A stretch of 64,000 bases of DNA, taken from positions 3,596,001-3,660,000 of the forward strand of contig NZ_CP118615.1 in NCBI RefSeq assembly GCF_028993575.1. The letters are read 5' to 3'. Both the position numbers and the translations under genes were made by a program. How positions within the stretch are numbered: position 1 is the stretch's first letter; every line of letters starts with the position of its first letter. The notes under the pieces were generated by a model. The model searched no databases. It was not told the DNA's origin and saw only the letters and a program-made list of their open reading frames with translations. Source of the stretch: Micromonospora cathayae. GTDB taxonomy: Bacteria; Actinomycetota; Actinomycetes; Mycobacteriales; Micromonosporaceae. Positions 15,597-23,803 of this stretch are shown in pieces.

Positions 15597-18275
15597 TCAG
15601 CGGCGACGGGCGGTGGTGTGCCGGGTCGGCGGCGCGGTGGTCGGGTCCTCCGGCCACGGGTGCCGGGGGTAGCGCCCGCGCAGCTCCGCCCGGACCTGCG
15701 GATACCCGACCCGCCAGAACGACGCCAGGTCGGCGGTCACCGCCACCGGCCGGCCGGCCGGCGAGAGCAGGTGCAGCAGCACCGGCACCCGCCCGTCGGC
15801 GATCCGGGGCGCCCGCTGCCAGCCGAAGGTCTCCTGGAGCTTCACCGCGAGGACCGGCGCGGTCGGGTCGGCGTACTCCACCCGGGCGCGGGTGCCGCTC
15901 GGCACGGTGATCCGCTCCGGGGCCAGCTCGTCCAGCCGGCCGGCCTGCGGCCACGGCAGCAGCCGGCGCAGCGCGGCGACCACGTCGACCCGGGCCAGGT
16001 CGGCCCGGCGGCGGGCGCGGGCCAGCTCCGGGCCGAGCCAGCGGGGCGCGTCGGCCAGCAACGCCGCGTCGGTGACGTCCGGCCAGTCGTCGCCGAGCAC
16101 GTGCCGGCAGAACGCCAGCCGGTCCCGCAGCGTCCGGGCCGCCGGGGACCAGCCCAACAGGGCCAGCCCCTCGGCGCGCAGCCCGGCCAGCAGGGCCGCG
16201 CCGACCGCCGCCGGGTCCGGCCGGGCCAGCGGCCGGTCCAGCAGCTCGATCGCGCCGAGCCGGGTCACCTCCCGGGCCACCACGTCCCCGTCCGACCAGG
16301 TGATCTGCTGTTCCTCGCGGAGCAGGGCCCGACCCGCCTCCCGGGCGGTCGCCTCGTCCAGCGCGGCGGCGGCCCGGATCCGGGCGGTGGGCGCGCCGGG
16401 GGAGCGGTCTGCGACCGCCACCGCCAGCCAGTCGCTCCCGGCCAGCCCCGACCCGGGCGTCAGCTCCGCGGCGGTCCCGCCCGCCATCAGGTACGTCGTG
16501 CCACCTGGCCGGCGTACCCGGGCCAGCCGCTCCGGGTGGGCCAGCCCGACGAGCAGCCCGACGGCCAGGTCGTCGGGCAACCGGTCCCGCCCGGCCCGTC
16601 GCCCGACGGGCCCGGCGCCCGTCCGGTCCCGGCCGGAGGCGTGCGGATCGTCGGGTGAGTTCGTCCGGTCCCGTCCGGTCCGCTGCCCGGCGGGCAGGGT
16701 GGTCGTGCGGTCCCGTCCGGACGGGCGCGGGTCGTCGGTAGCGGCGGTCGTCCGGTCCGGCCCGGAGCCGGGCGCGGCGGGCAGGGCGGCGCGCAGTCGG
16801 CGTACCTCGGTGCGCCAGCGGGCGGTGGCGGCCGGATCGGTGCCGGCGCGCAACCGCCGCCAGGTCGCCGCCAGGTCGTCCCCCGGGCCGGACTCCTCGC
16901 TGAGCAGGGCGACCACCTCGGCGGCCCGGTCCGCGCCGACCAGGTCCGCGCCGTCGAGCAGCGCCCGACCCAGCCGGGGGTGCGTGCCGGTCGCGGCGAT
17001 GGCCCGGCCCCGCCCGGTGATCCGCCCGTCCGCGTCCACCGCGCCGAGCGTGCCGAGGGTCTGCCGGGCCACCGTCAGCGCCGCCGCCGGCGGTGGATCG
17101 GGCAGCGCGAGACCGGTGCCGTCCGGCTGCCCCCACGCGGCCAGCTCCAGCGCGAACCCGGTCAGGTCGGCGGTGGCGATCTCCGGTTCCGGCTGCGCGG
17201 CGAGCCGCTCGTGGGTGCCCTCCGACCAGCAGCGGTAGACGTGCCCGGGGGCCTCCCGCCCGGCCCGGCCGGCCCGCTGGGTCGCGGCGGCCCGGGAGAC
17301 CGGGACGGTGACCAGCGCGCCCAGCCCCCGGGCCAGGTCGGTGCGGGCGACCCGGCTGAGCCCGGCGTCGACCACCACCCGGACGCCGGGCACGGTGAGG
17401 CTGCTCTCGGCGACCGCCGTCGCCAGCACCACCCGTCGCCGGTCGGCCGGGCGCAGCGCGGCGTCCTGTTCCGCGCCGCGCTGCCGCCCGTGCAGTGGCA
17501 CCAGGGCGATCCGGTCGCGCAGGTCGGCCAGCCGGGCGGTGACCGCGGCGATCTCGCCCGCCCCGGGCAGGAAGACCAGCACGTCGCCGTCCCGTTCGGC
17601 CAACGCCCGCCGCACGGTGGCGGACACGTGGTCGAGCAGGGCGGGATCGACCCGGTTGCCCCGGTAACCGGTGCCCGGTCGGGGCGGCGGCGTCCAGACC
17701 CGGGTCACCGGGTGCAGGGCCGCCGCCGCCCGGACCACCGGCGCGGGCTCCCCACCGGAGCCGAGCAGGGCGGCGAACCGGTCCGCCTCGGCGGTCGCCG
17801 ACATGGCCAGCAGCCACAGGTCCGGACGGAGCGCGGCGCGGGCCTCCACGGTGAAGGCGAGCGCCAGGTCGGCGTCGAGTTGCCGTTCGTGGCACTCGTC
17901 CAGCAGCACCGCCGCCACCCCGGGCAGTTCCGGATCGTGGTGCAGCCGCCGTACCAGCAGGCCGGTGGTGACCACCTCGATCCGGGTGTCCGGGCCGGTC
18001 CGCCGGTCGCCCCGGACGGCGTACCCGACCCGGTCGCCGACCCGTTCCCCGAGCAGCGCCGCCATCCGGCGCGCCGCCGCGCGGGCGGCCACCCGGCGCG
18101 GCTGGGCGATCACCACCCGCCCGGCGACCCGGTCGGCCACGGCGAGCGGGGTCAGGGTGGTCTTGCCGGTGCCCGGCGGGGCGACCAGGACGGCGCTGCC
18201 CGCCGCGTCCAGCGCCGTCGTCAGCGCCGGCAGCACCGGCCGGACCGGCAGGTCGAGGGGTACGTCGCGGAGCAC
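15597..18275 (-). CDS. hrpB: ATP-dependent RNA helicase HrpB
   Basis: This is an 892-residue DEAH-box helicase. Motif I is PPGTGKTTL, Ia QPRRVAARAAA, II DECHERQ, III SATAE, and motif VI is QRAGRAGRE. A helicase-associated domain and the C-terminal HrpB domain (SGTRARVEYADPTAPVLAVKLQETFGW, then PVLLHLLSPAGRPVAVTADLASFW) follow. HrpB is usually about 820 residues. The excess is an Arg/Asp/Gly/Thr-rich insert (about residues 505-565) built from GRDRT-like repeats. The biochemical role in bacteria is not settled. GTG 18275 is my choice of start; a GTG five codons upstream is possible. Confidence 0.88.
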   Translation of the reverse strand: MLRDVPLDLPVRPVLPALTTALDAAGSAVLVAPPGTGKTTLTPLAVADRVAGRVVIAQPRRVAARAAARRMAALLGERVGDRVGYAVRGDRRTGPDTRIEVVTTGLLVRRLHHDPELPGVAAVLLDECHERQLDADLALAFTVEARAALRPDLWLLAMSATAEADRFAALLGSGGEPAPVVRAAAALHPVTRVWTPPPRPGTGYRGNRVDPALLDHVSATVRRALAERDGDVLVFLPGAGEIAAVTARLADLRDRIALVPLHGRQRGAEQDAALRPADRRRVVLATAVAESSLTVPGVRVVVDAGLSRVARTDLARGLGALVTVPVSRAAATQRAGRAGREAPGHVYRCWSEGTHERLAAQPEPEIATADLTGFALELAAWGQPDGTGLALPDPPPAAALTVARQTLGTLGAVDADGRITGRGRAIAATGTHPRLGRALLDGADLVGADRAAEVVALLSEESGPGDDLAATWRRLRAGTDPAATARWRTEVRRLRAALPAAPGSGPDRTTAATDDPRPSGRDRTTTLPAGQRTGRDRTNSPDDPHASGRDRTGAGPVGRRAGRDRLPDDLAVGLLVGLAHPERLARVRRPGGTTYLMAGGTAAELTPGSGLAGSDWLAVAVADRSPGAPTARIRAAAALDEATAREAGRALLREEQQITWSDGDVVAREVTRLGAIELLDRPLARPDPAAVGAALLAGLRAEGLALLGWSPAARTLRDRLAFCRHVLGDDWPDVTDAALLADAPRWLGPELARARRRADLARVDVVAALRRLLPWPQAGRLDELAPERITVPSGTRARVEYADPTAPVLAVKLQETFGWQRAPRIADGRVPVLLHLLSPAGRPVAVTADLASFWRVGYPQVRAELRGRYPRHPWPEDPTTAPPTRHTTARRR
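16590..16795. repeat. Degenerate tandem repeats inside hrpB
   Basis: Several copies of a CGGTCCCGTCCGG-like core occur at irregular 40-60-base spacing. In the protein they give repeated GRDRT/GPDRT units separated by Pro/Ser/Asp-rich spacers, forming a low-complexity insert between two folded regions of HrpB. Confidence 0.65.
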
Positions 18276-18343
18276 GCCCCAGTCTCGCACCACCGGCTGC
18301 CCGGGGCGGCGGTGCCGGCGGGCCGTCTCCCGACCCGACCGGT

Positions 18344-18538
18344 TCAGCGGAGGGCGTCGATCCCGGCGACGAAGGCGTGCCACGCCGACCGGTCGAAGGC
18401 CAGCACCGGGCCGCCGCGGTCCTTGCTGTCCCGGACGGCCACCCGGGCGTCGACGCCGGCGACCTCCACGCAGTTGCCGTTGCCGCTGCTGCGCGTGCTG
18501 GTGTGCCACCGCGCACGGGCCAGGTCGGGGGCGGTCAT
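18344..18538 (-). CDS. DUF397-domain protein (64 aa)
   Basis: The sequence from MTAPDLARARWHTSTRSSGNGNCVEVA to WHAFVAGIDALR is a textbook DUF397: W-x-x-S-x-x-S-x-x-x-x-x-C-V-E-V then VRDSKD and F-x-x-x-W-x-x-F. These proteins act with an adjacent XRE/DUF5753 regulator as antitoxin-like or anti-regulator partners in actinomycete development. That partner is the next gene upstream on the same strand, 39 bases away. The start ATG 18538 has GAGAGG upstream. Confidence 0.9.
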   Translation of the reverse strand: MTAPDLARARWHTSTRSSGNGNCVEVAGVDARVAVRDSKDRGGPVLAFDRSAWHAFVAGIDALR

Positions 18539-18577
18539 CGTGGTTGTACCTCTCGTCTGCACTGAAGCGTGGTGCGG

Positions 18578-19420
18578 TCACGCAAAGTAGCGAGAAGCGT
18601 CCTCAAGACGGGTCATGGAGTCCGCCGGAGTGAGCGCCATCCGGCACAGCTTCTCGTGCACCAGGGTATACCCACGCACGTGCCCGGCACCCTCCAGTGC
18701 CAGCCCCATCGTGAGGTTGTCCAGGTAAACCACGGCGTCGTCGGCGGCGTCGGCGAAGTGCAGGATCACGTACGGCGTGCTCATCGCGGGGTGCCCGCCA
18801 GCCGTGAATGGAAGTACCTGAATGGTTACGTTCGGTAGTTGCGCTACTCGGTGGATGTGGGTCATCTGATCGGCCATCACCGGCGCGCCGCCGACCGGCC
18901 GGCGCAGCACCGCCTCGTTGAGCACCACCGACATCTGCACCGGCGCGTCCCGGTGCAGCACGCTCTGCCGGTGCAGCCGGGCGGCGACCTTGCGCTCCAG
19001 CCCGTCCTCGCCGGCGGTCAGCCGGTAGATCTCCCGGGCGTACGCCTCGGTCTGGAGCAGGCCGGGCACCACCTCGGCCTCGTACGTGCGCAGCGTCGCC
19101 GCCTCGGCCTCCAGTCCGACGTAGAACTCGAACCACTCCGGCAGGACGTCGCTGTAGTTCTGCCACCAGCCGCGCTGCTGCGCCCCCCGGGCGATCTCGA
19201 TCAGCGCCTCGGCGTCGGCCCCGGTGACCTGGTACAGCGCCAGGGCCGCCCGTACGTCGCGGGGCTTGATGCCGATCTGCGCGTTCTCGATCCGGGAGAG
19301 GTTGCTCTTGGACATGTCGAGCTGCCGGGCGGCGACATCGAGGGTCATCCCGGCGCGTTCCCGCAACTGCCGGAGTTCCCGGGCGATGCGGCGGCGACGG
19401 ACGGTGGGGCTGGCGGTCAC
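18578..19420 (-). CDS. XRE-family regulator with DUF5753 domain
   Basis: The 280-residue protein has an N-terminal helix-turn-helix (about 10-70: LRQLRERAGMTLDVAARQLDMSKSNLSRIENAQ) and a C-terminal DUF5753 domain (about 90-275: WFEFYVGLEAEAATLRTYEAEVVPGLLQTEAYARE, VVLNEAVLRRPVGG, QVLPFTAGGHPAM, VVYLDNL). It forms an operon with the DUF397 gene downstream. Such pairs (BldB/WhiJ-like systems) modulate development and secondary metabolism in Streptomyces. The GTG start lacks a clear ribosome site. A dyad-symmetric sequence upstream (19470-19496) may be its own operator. Confidence 0.9.
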   Translation of the reverse strand: MTASPTVRRRRIARELRQLRERAGMTLDVAARQLDMSKSNLSRIENAQIGIKPRDVRAALALYQVTGADAEALIEIARGAQQRGWWQNYSDVLPEWFEFYVGLEAEAATLRTYEAEVVPGLLQTEAYAREIYRLTAGEDGLERKVAARLHRQSVLHRDAPVQMSVVLNEAVLRRPVGGAPVMADQMTHIHRVAQLPNVTIQVLPFTAGGHPAMSTPYVILHFADAADDAVVYLDNLTMGLALEGAGHVRGYTLVHEKLCRMALTPADSMTRLEDASRYFA

Positions 19421-19469
19421 GCGGGCGAGTCTGCCACGCGCTCTATCCGCAGGTCACCGGCCCCGCTTG

Positions 19470-19496
19470 TGCAACATCCCGAATCCGGGAGTTGCA
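19470..19496. promoter_or_regulatory. Two-part inverted repeat in the divergent xre/GPP34 promoter region
   Basis: The outer arms TGCAAC and GTTGCA and the inner arms CCCG and CGGG are arranged symmetrically over 27 bases. It sits 50 bases before the XRE gene start and 72 bases before the GPP34 start, and is a good candidate for autoregulatory XRE binding. Confidence 0.5.
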
Positions 19497-19567
19497 TCAG
19501 ATCGATCATGAGTGCATTCTTTTCTCCGGCCTGAGATCACTGTGGACGAGCCGACCGGGAGGGACCG

Positions 19568-20188
19568 TTGCTCATCGCCGACGAGTTCTTCCTCATCGCC
19601 CACGACGACAGCCGAGGCCGACCCCGGCTGAACCCGACAGCCACCGGCCTCGGCCTCGCCGCCGGCCTGCTCGGCGAACTGATCCTCACCGGACGGATCA
19701 CGGTCGCCGGCGGGCGGGTGTCCGTGCTGGACCGTCGTCCTCCCGGCGACGCGCTGGCCGGCACCGTGCTGGCCCAGCTCACCCGCGCGGGCCAGCACCC
19801 GGCGGTACGCACCTGGCTCGGTCTCCTGGCCCGGACGGCCGCCACCGCCGTGGGCGAACGGCTCAGCCGGACCGGGGTGATCCGCCGGCAGGAGAAACGC
19901 GGCCTGCTGCGTACCACGGTCAGCTACGTCGCCACCGACCGCAACGCGCTGGCCTGGCCCGCCACCCGGTTGCTGGCCCTGCTGGACCGCCCCCAGCCGC
20001 CCACCGTGCCGGACGCCCTGCTGATCGGGCTGGTCTCGGCCACCGGGCTGACCCGTGAGGTGCTCTGGGACGCCGACCCGCGCGCCCGGCGTCGCTTCGG
20101 GGTGCTCCTGCCGGCGCTGCCCCGGCCACTGCGGGAACTGGTCGGGCAGACCGAGGCCGCCGTCGGCGCGGCCGTGCTCCGCGGCTAG
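19568..20188 (+). CDS. GPP34-family (Golgi phosphoprotein 3-like) protein
   Basis: This 206-residue protein starts at TTG 19568 with GGGAGGGA a few bases upstream. It opens LLIADEFFLIAHDDSRGRPRLNP and continues LGLAAGLLGELILTGRITVAGGRVSVLD, the hallmark of GPP34. The eukaryotic relative binds PI4P at the Golgi. The role of actinobacterial copies is unknown, although they are frequent in Micromonosporaceae and Streptomyces. It is followed after 49 bases by a permease gene on the same strand. Confidence 0.88.
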   Translation: MLIADEFFLIAHDDSRGRPRLNPTATGLGLAAGLLGELILTGRITVAGGRVSVLDRRPPGDALAGTVLAQLTRAGQHPAVRTWLGLLARTAATAVGERLSRTGVIRRQEKRGLLRTTVSYVATDRNALAWPATRLLALLDRPQPPTVPDALLIGLVSATGLTREVLWDADPRARRRFGVLLPALPRPLRELVGQTEAAVGAAVLRG

Positions 20189-20237
20189 CGGCCGCCACTC
20201 CCTCCTCCGATCGGACCGTCCGTTGCTTCCCGCGCCG

Positions 20238-21779
20238 ATGCACCCGTCCGCGACCCCCGGCCGACCGGACGACGTCCCCGAAGCGGTGGCCGCGGGTGGG
20301 CGCGGCGTCCCGTCGGTGCTCCTCTTCACGCTCTCCGCGGCGGCCCCGCTGACCGTGGCGGCCGGCGCCATGACCATCGGGTACGCGGTGACCGGGCGGA
20401 CCGGGCTCGCCCCGGCCCTGCTCGCCGTCGCCCTGGTGCTCGCCCTGTTCACGGTCGGGTACGTGGCGATGTCCCACCGGATCGCGACCGTCGGCGGCTT
20501 CCACGCCCACGTCGCGCGGGGACTCGGGCGGCCGGCCGGGGTCGGCGTGGCCTGGGTCGCGCTGATCGCCCGGAACGCCCTCCAGGTCGGGCTCTACGGG
20601 CTGGTCGGCGCGGCCGGCGCGCCGCTGCTCGTGCTGTGCTTCGGGGTCGCCCCGTCCTGGTGGCTGCTGACCCTGGCCGCCTGGGCGCTGGTCGCCGTGC
20701 TGGGCGTGCTCCGGGTGGACGTCACCGGACCGGCGCTGGCCGTCCTGCTGTCGGCCCAGGTCATCGTGCTGCTCGTGTTCGACCTGGGGCAACTGCTCCG
20801 CCCGGCGGACGGCACGGTGGACCTCGCCCCGCTCTCCCCGGCGCACCTGGTCGCCCCGGGGGTCGGCGCGCTGTTCGTCGTCGCCGTCATCGGGTTCGTC
20901 GGGTTCGAGTCGGCGGTGCTGCTGCGCGAGGAGAGCCGGGACCCCCGGCGGACGGTCCCCGCCGCGACGTACCTCGCGGTGGGGACCGTCGGCGTGCTCC
21001 TCGCCTTCACCGCCTGGACGACGACGGTGGCGACCGGCCCGGACCGGGTGGTCGCCGCCGCCGGGGAGCAGGGCGTGGAGCTGCTGTTCAACCTGGCCGG
21101 GGAGCACCTCGGAGCCGGCGTGGTGCCGATCGGGCTGGCCGTCCTCACCACCTCGGTGCTCGCCGCGCTGGTCTCGCTGCACCACAGCGTCGCCCGGTAC
21201 GCCTTCGCGCTGGGCCGGGAGCGGGTGCTGCCGGCGGCGTTCGGCCGGGCCACGCCCCGGACCGGCGCGCCCCGGGTGGCGTCGGCCGCGCAGAGCGTCC
21301 TCGGGTTCGTGGTGATCGCCGGGTGTGTGGTCGCCGGCGTGGACCCGGTACGGGACCTGTTCTACCGGGCCGCCGTGCTGGGCGGTCTCGGGCTGCTGCT
21401 GGCGACCACCGTGACGTCGCTGGCGGTGCTGGTCTTCTTCGTCCGGGTGCCCACCGGCGAACACCCGTGGCGGCGGATGGTCGCCCCCGGGCTGGCCACC
21501 GTTGCCCTGGTCGCGATGAGCGGGGCGGCGCTGGCCGACGTCGGCACGCTGCTCGGCGGGCCGGCGGAATCCGTGTCGCGCTGGGCGTTCCCGGCCGTGT
21601 TCCCGCTGGTGGCGCTGCTCGGCACCGGCTGGGCGCTGCGGCTGCGCGCCCGCCATCCCCGTGGGTACGCGCGTCTCGGTCTCGGTCCGGAGGGCGCGGC
21701 GGCCGAGCTGCTCGCCCCGCCCGGCGGCCCGGAGCGGCCGGTCCCGCTGTACGGGAGGTCCGGCCGGGACCGCTCCTGA
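20238..21779 (+). CDS. APC-superfamily amino-acid permease
   Basis: About 513 residues with twelve predicted membrane segments, the first being SVLLFTLSAAAPLTVAAGAMTIGYAV. The core GFVGFESAVLLREESRDPRRTVPAATYLAVGTVGVLL (about residues 217-253) is the APC family signature around helices 6-7 (GFE...A.EE..PRRTVPRA). Amino acids or polyamines are the likely substrates; no specificity is readable. The Pro/Gly-rich C-terminal tail is soluble. ATG 20238 gives the normal short N-terminus, though the ribosome site is poor. Confidence 0.85.
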   Translation: MHPSATPGRPDDVPEAVAAGGRGVPSVLLFTLSAAAPLTVAAGAMTIGYAVTGRTGLAPALLAVALVLALFTVGYVAMSHRIATVGGFHAHVARGLGRPAGVGVAWVALIARNALQVGLYGLVGAAGAPLLVLCFGVAPSWWLLTLAAWALVAVLGVLRVDVTGPALAVLLSAQVIVLLVFDLGQLLRPADGTVDLAPLSPAHLVAPGVGALFVVAVIGFVGFESAVLLREESRDPRRTVPAATYLAVGTVGVLLAFTAWTTTVATGPDRVVAAAGEQGVELLFNLAGEHLGAGVVPIGLAVLTTSVLAALVSLHHSVARYAFALGRERVLPAAFGRATPRTGAPRVASAAQSVLGFVVIAGCVVAGVDPVRDLFYRAAVLGGLGLLLATTVTSLAVLVFFVRVPTGEHPWRRMVAPGLATVALVAMSGAALADVGTLLGGPAESVSRWAFPAVFPLVALLGTGWALRLRARHPRGYARLGLGPEGAAAELLAPPGGPERPVPLYGRSGRDRS

Positions 21780-21877
21780 CCGGCGGACCGTTCCTGGCGG
21801 TGGCGAGCTGTGCCTGGCGGCGGGCCGGTCCTGACGGCGGTGGCGGGCCGGGGGCGCTCCTGAACGGGGGGGCGGGC

Positions 21878-21919
21878 ACGACGAAGGCCGGGCCACCTCA
21901 CAGGCCCGGCCTTCGTCGT
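21878..21919. terminator. Long perfect hairpin terminator between permease and sigma factor genes
   Basis: Two perfectly complementary 17-base arms (first arm ACGACGAAGGCCGGGCC) flank an 8-base loop. The hairpin lies between the convergent permease gene and sigma-factor gene and can serve both. Confidence 0.85.
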
Positions 21920-21938
21920 ACCGTGGTCAGTACATGGG

Positions 21939-22763
21939 TCAGTACGTGCCGTCGAGCTGCCCGCGCAGCTTGGTCAGCGCCCGGGCCAGCAGCCGGGAGA
22001 CGTGCATCTGGGAGACACCGATCTGCTCGGCGATCTGCGACTGGGTCAGGTTGCCGTAGAACCGGAGGGTGAGGATCTTCTGCTCGCGCTCGTCGAGCGT
22101 GGCCAGCGCCGGCCCGAGGGCGACCCGCAGCTCGGCCAGCTCGAACTCGCCGTCCTCGCCGCCCAGCATGTCGCCCAGCTCGGTGGCCCGCTCGCCGTCG
22201 CCGGTCGGGGTGGACAGGGACACCGCGTTGTAGGCGCGGGCACCTTCCAGGCCCTCCAGGACCTCTTCCTCGGTGAGGTTGAGGTGGGTGGCGATGTCGG
22301 CGACCGTCGGGGAGCGGCCCAGCGTCTGTAGCAGCGAGCTGTTCGCGTCGGAGATCGCCAGCCGCAGCTCCTGGAGCCGCCGCGGCACCCGGATGTCCCA
22401 GGTGCGGTCGCGGAAGTGCCGCTTGAGCTCGCCGATGATGGTGGGGATGGCGTACCCGGCGAAGTCGACGCCGCGGGAGGGGTCGAACTTGTCGATCGCC
22501 TTGATCAGGCCGACGGCGGCGGTCTGGGCCAGGTCGTCGGTGGGTTCGCCACGGCCGCTGTACCGGTGGGCGAGGTGGTTGGCCAGGGGCAGCCAGGCCT
22601 CGATGGCCCGGTCCCGCAGGGCGGCCCGGGACGGGTGGCCGGCGGGCAGCGCGGCCATCGCGTTCAGCAGGTCGGCGGCGCTGTCGGTGAGGGCCCGGGG
22701 GTCGAGCTTCTCCGGGGCGGCGGGTGGTGTGGTGTCCGCCTGCGTAATCGTTGGCGCGGTCAT
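21939..22763 (-). CDS. SigF/SigB-type sigma-70 family factor
   Basis: The 274-residue protein has sigma region 2 (about 65-135: WLPLANHLAHRYSGRGEPTDDLAQTAAVGLIKAIDKFDPSRGVDFAGYAIPTIIGELKRHFRD), region 3 (RLQELRLAISDANSSLLQTLGRSPTVADIATHLNL) and region 4 (LDEREQKILTLRFYGNLTQSQIAEQIGVSQMHVSRLLARAL). This is the group-3 stress/development sigma family of actinomycetes. No anti-sigma or anti-anti-sigma gene is adjacent, which is common for some members. ATG 22763 has GGAGG 8 bases upstream; the longer ATG 22802 has none. The upstream gap is AT-rich and probably holds the promoter. Confidence 0.92.
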   Translation of the reverse strand: MTAPTITQADTTPPAAPEKLDPRALTDSAADLLNAMAALPAGHPSRAALRDRAIEAWLPLANHLAHRYSGRGEPTDDLAQTAAVGLIKAIDKFDPSRGVDFAGYAIPTIIGELKRHFRDRTWDIRVPRRLQELRLAISDANSSLLQTLGRSPTVADIATHLNLTEEEVLEGLEGARAYNAVSLSTPTGDGERATELGDMLGGEDGEFELAELRVALGPALATLDEREQKILTLRFYGNLTQSQIAEQIGVSQMHVSRLLARALTKLRGQLDGTY

Positions 22764-23083
22764 GGGTGGTCCTCCCTGCACCTCGTCCGCGGATAAAGAC
22801 ATGAGGCTGTGGTTTAGCTTCAGTTAGGCCGTTCGAGACATACCTTAACCTGATCGTGCCGGCAAAAGCTAGCCGAAAGTACGATGTGCTTATCCCTCAT
22901 GTTGCAACGAAACGGACAAAGCTCCCGGTAAAGCCGGCAAGGGTGGTCGGGATTGCCGATCCTGCTACCACGTCGTCACCGTGTGCTGGTCGCGGCACGC
23001 GGAGCCGCTCACTGTCGGCTTCCCGTCGTTGCTCAGCGTCACCGCAGGACGTACCGTCGGGCGCACGTCCACCCGGAGGTGCC
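22764..23083. promoter_or_regulatory. Divergent promoter region of sigma factor and ADC-like gene
   Basis: These 320 bases between divergent genes include an AT-rich tract at about 22800-22930, among the least GC-rich stretches of this half of the window. It should hold the sigma-factor promoter. I could not place a convincing -10/-35 pair. The part after 22980 is GC-rich like coding DNA but has no start with a ribosome site before 23084. Confidence 0.5.
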
Positions 23084-23770
23084 GTGCCCGACCACGCCGC
23101 CGCGCAACTCGTCGTGCAGAGCCGCATGCTCCAGCTCGGCTGGCTGCCGGCCGACCCCGCCGCCGTCGCCGCCGCCCTGCCGGCCGGACTGCACGCCGCC
23201 CCGGGCCACCCGGTGGTGCTCACCCAGTACGTGGTGGACGACGACGCCCAGACCTCCGGGTTCGAGGCGTACTCCGTCACCGGGCTCGGGGTCGCCCTGG
23301 CCGGCCCCGACGGCCATCCGGCAGACCGAGACCGACCTGCGCATGACACGGCCGACGAACCCGCCCGCTGGTGGGCCTGGCAGCTCACCTCCAGCCCCCG
23401 GGTCCGGGACCACACCGCCGCCAGCGGCGTACCGGCCCGCCCCGGCCACACCCGGCTGACGGTCACCGGCGGAACCCTGCTCGCCGTCACCGAGGCCGAC
23501 GGCGCACCGCTGATCCGGCTCCGCGTCCGGGTCGGTGACCCGGGGCACACCGTGCTGCGCGGGCGGGAACGCCAGGTGGCCCTGCGGGACGGGCGCGCCC
23601 ACGACGTGCGGCACCCGTACGTGGTCGAGCCGGTCAGCCCGTTCGAGGTCGAGTCGGTGGAGTTCCTCCGCCCGGAGCACCCGGTCTGGGCGCTGCGCCC
23701 GGCGAACCCGCTGACCATCCTGCACGGCTTCTACTCACCCCGGGCCTCCTTCGCCCACCTGGGCGGCTGA
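23084..23770 (+). CDS. Acetoacetate-decarboxylase-like fold protein
   Basis: The 228-residue protein starts at GTG 23084 (GGAGGT just upstream). The text AADPAAVAAALPAGLHAAPGHPVVLTQYVVDD, SVTGLGVALAGPDG and FYSPRASFAHLGG resembles ADC-like beta-cone proteins, in which a short helix and PPGL-type turn lead into a chain of beta strands. I cannot see a confident Schiff-base Lys, so decarboxylase activity is doubtful. The assignment is by overall pattern only and could be wrong. It is convergent with the PLD-like gene. No pathway context. Confidence 0.45.
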   Translation: MPDHAAAQLVVQSRMLQLGWLPADPAAVAAALPAGLHAAPGHPVVLTQYVVDDDAQTSGFEAYSVTGLGVALAGPDGHPADRDRPAHDTADEPARWWAWQLTSSPRVRDHTAASGVPARPGHTRLTVTGGTLLAVTEADGAPLIRLRVRVGDPGHTVLRGRERQVALRDGRAHDVRHPYVVEPVSPFEVESVEFLRPEHPVWALRPANPLTILHGFYSPRASFAHLGG

Positions 23771-23803
23771 CCACGCCGCCCCGGGGGAGAACCGGCCGGC
23801 GGG

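Noticed and set aside
14725..18516. A 1263-residue leftward frame overlapping hrpB and the PP2C gene
   Set aside because: Low-complexity Arg/Gly/Ala/Pro text in an off-frame; the hrpB and PP2C frames carry the catalytic motifs.
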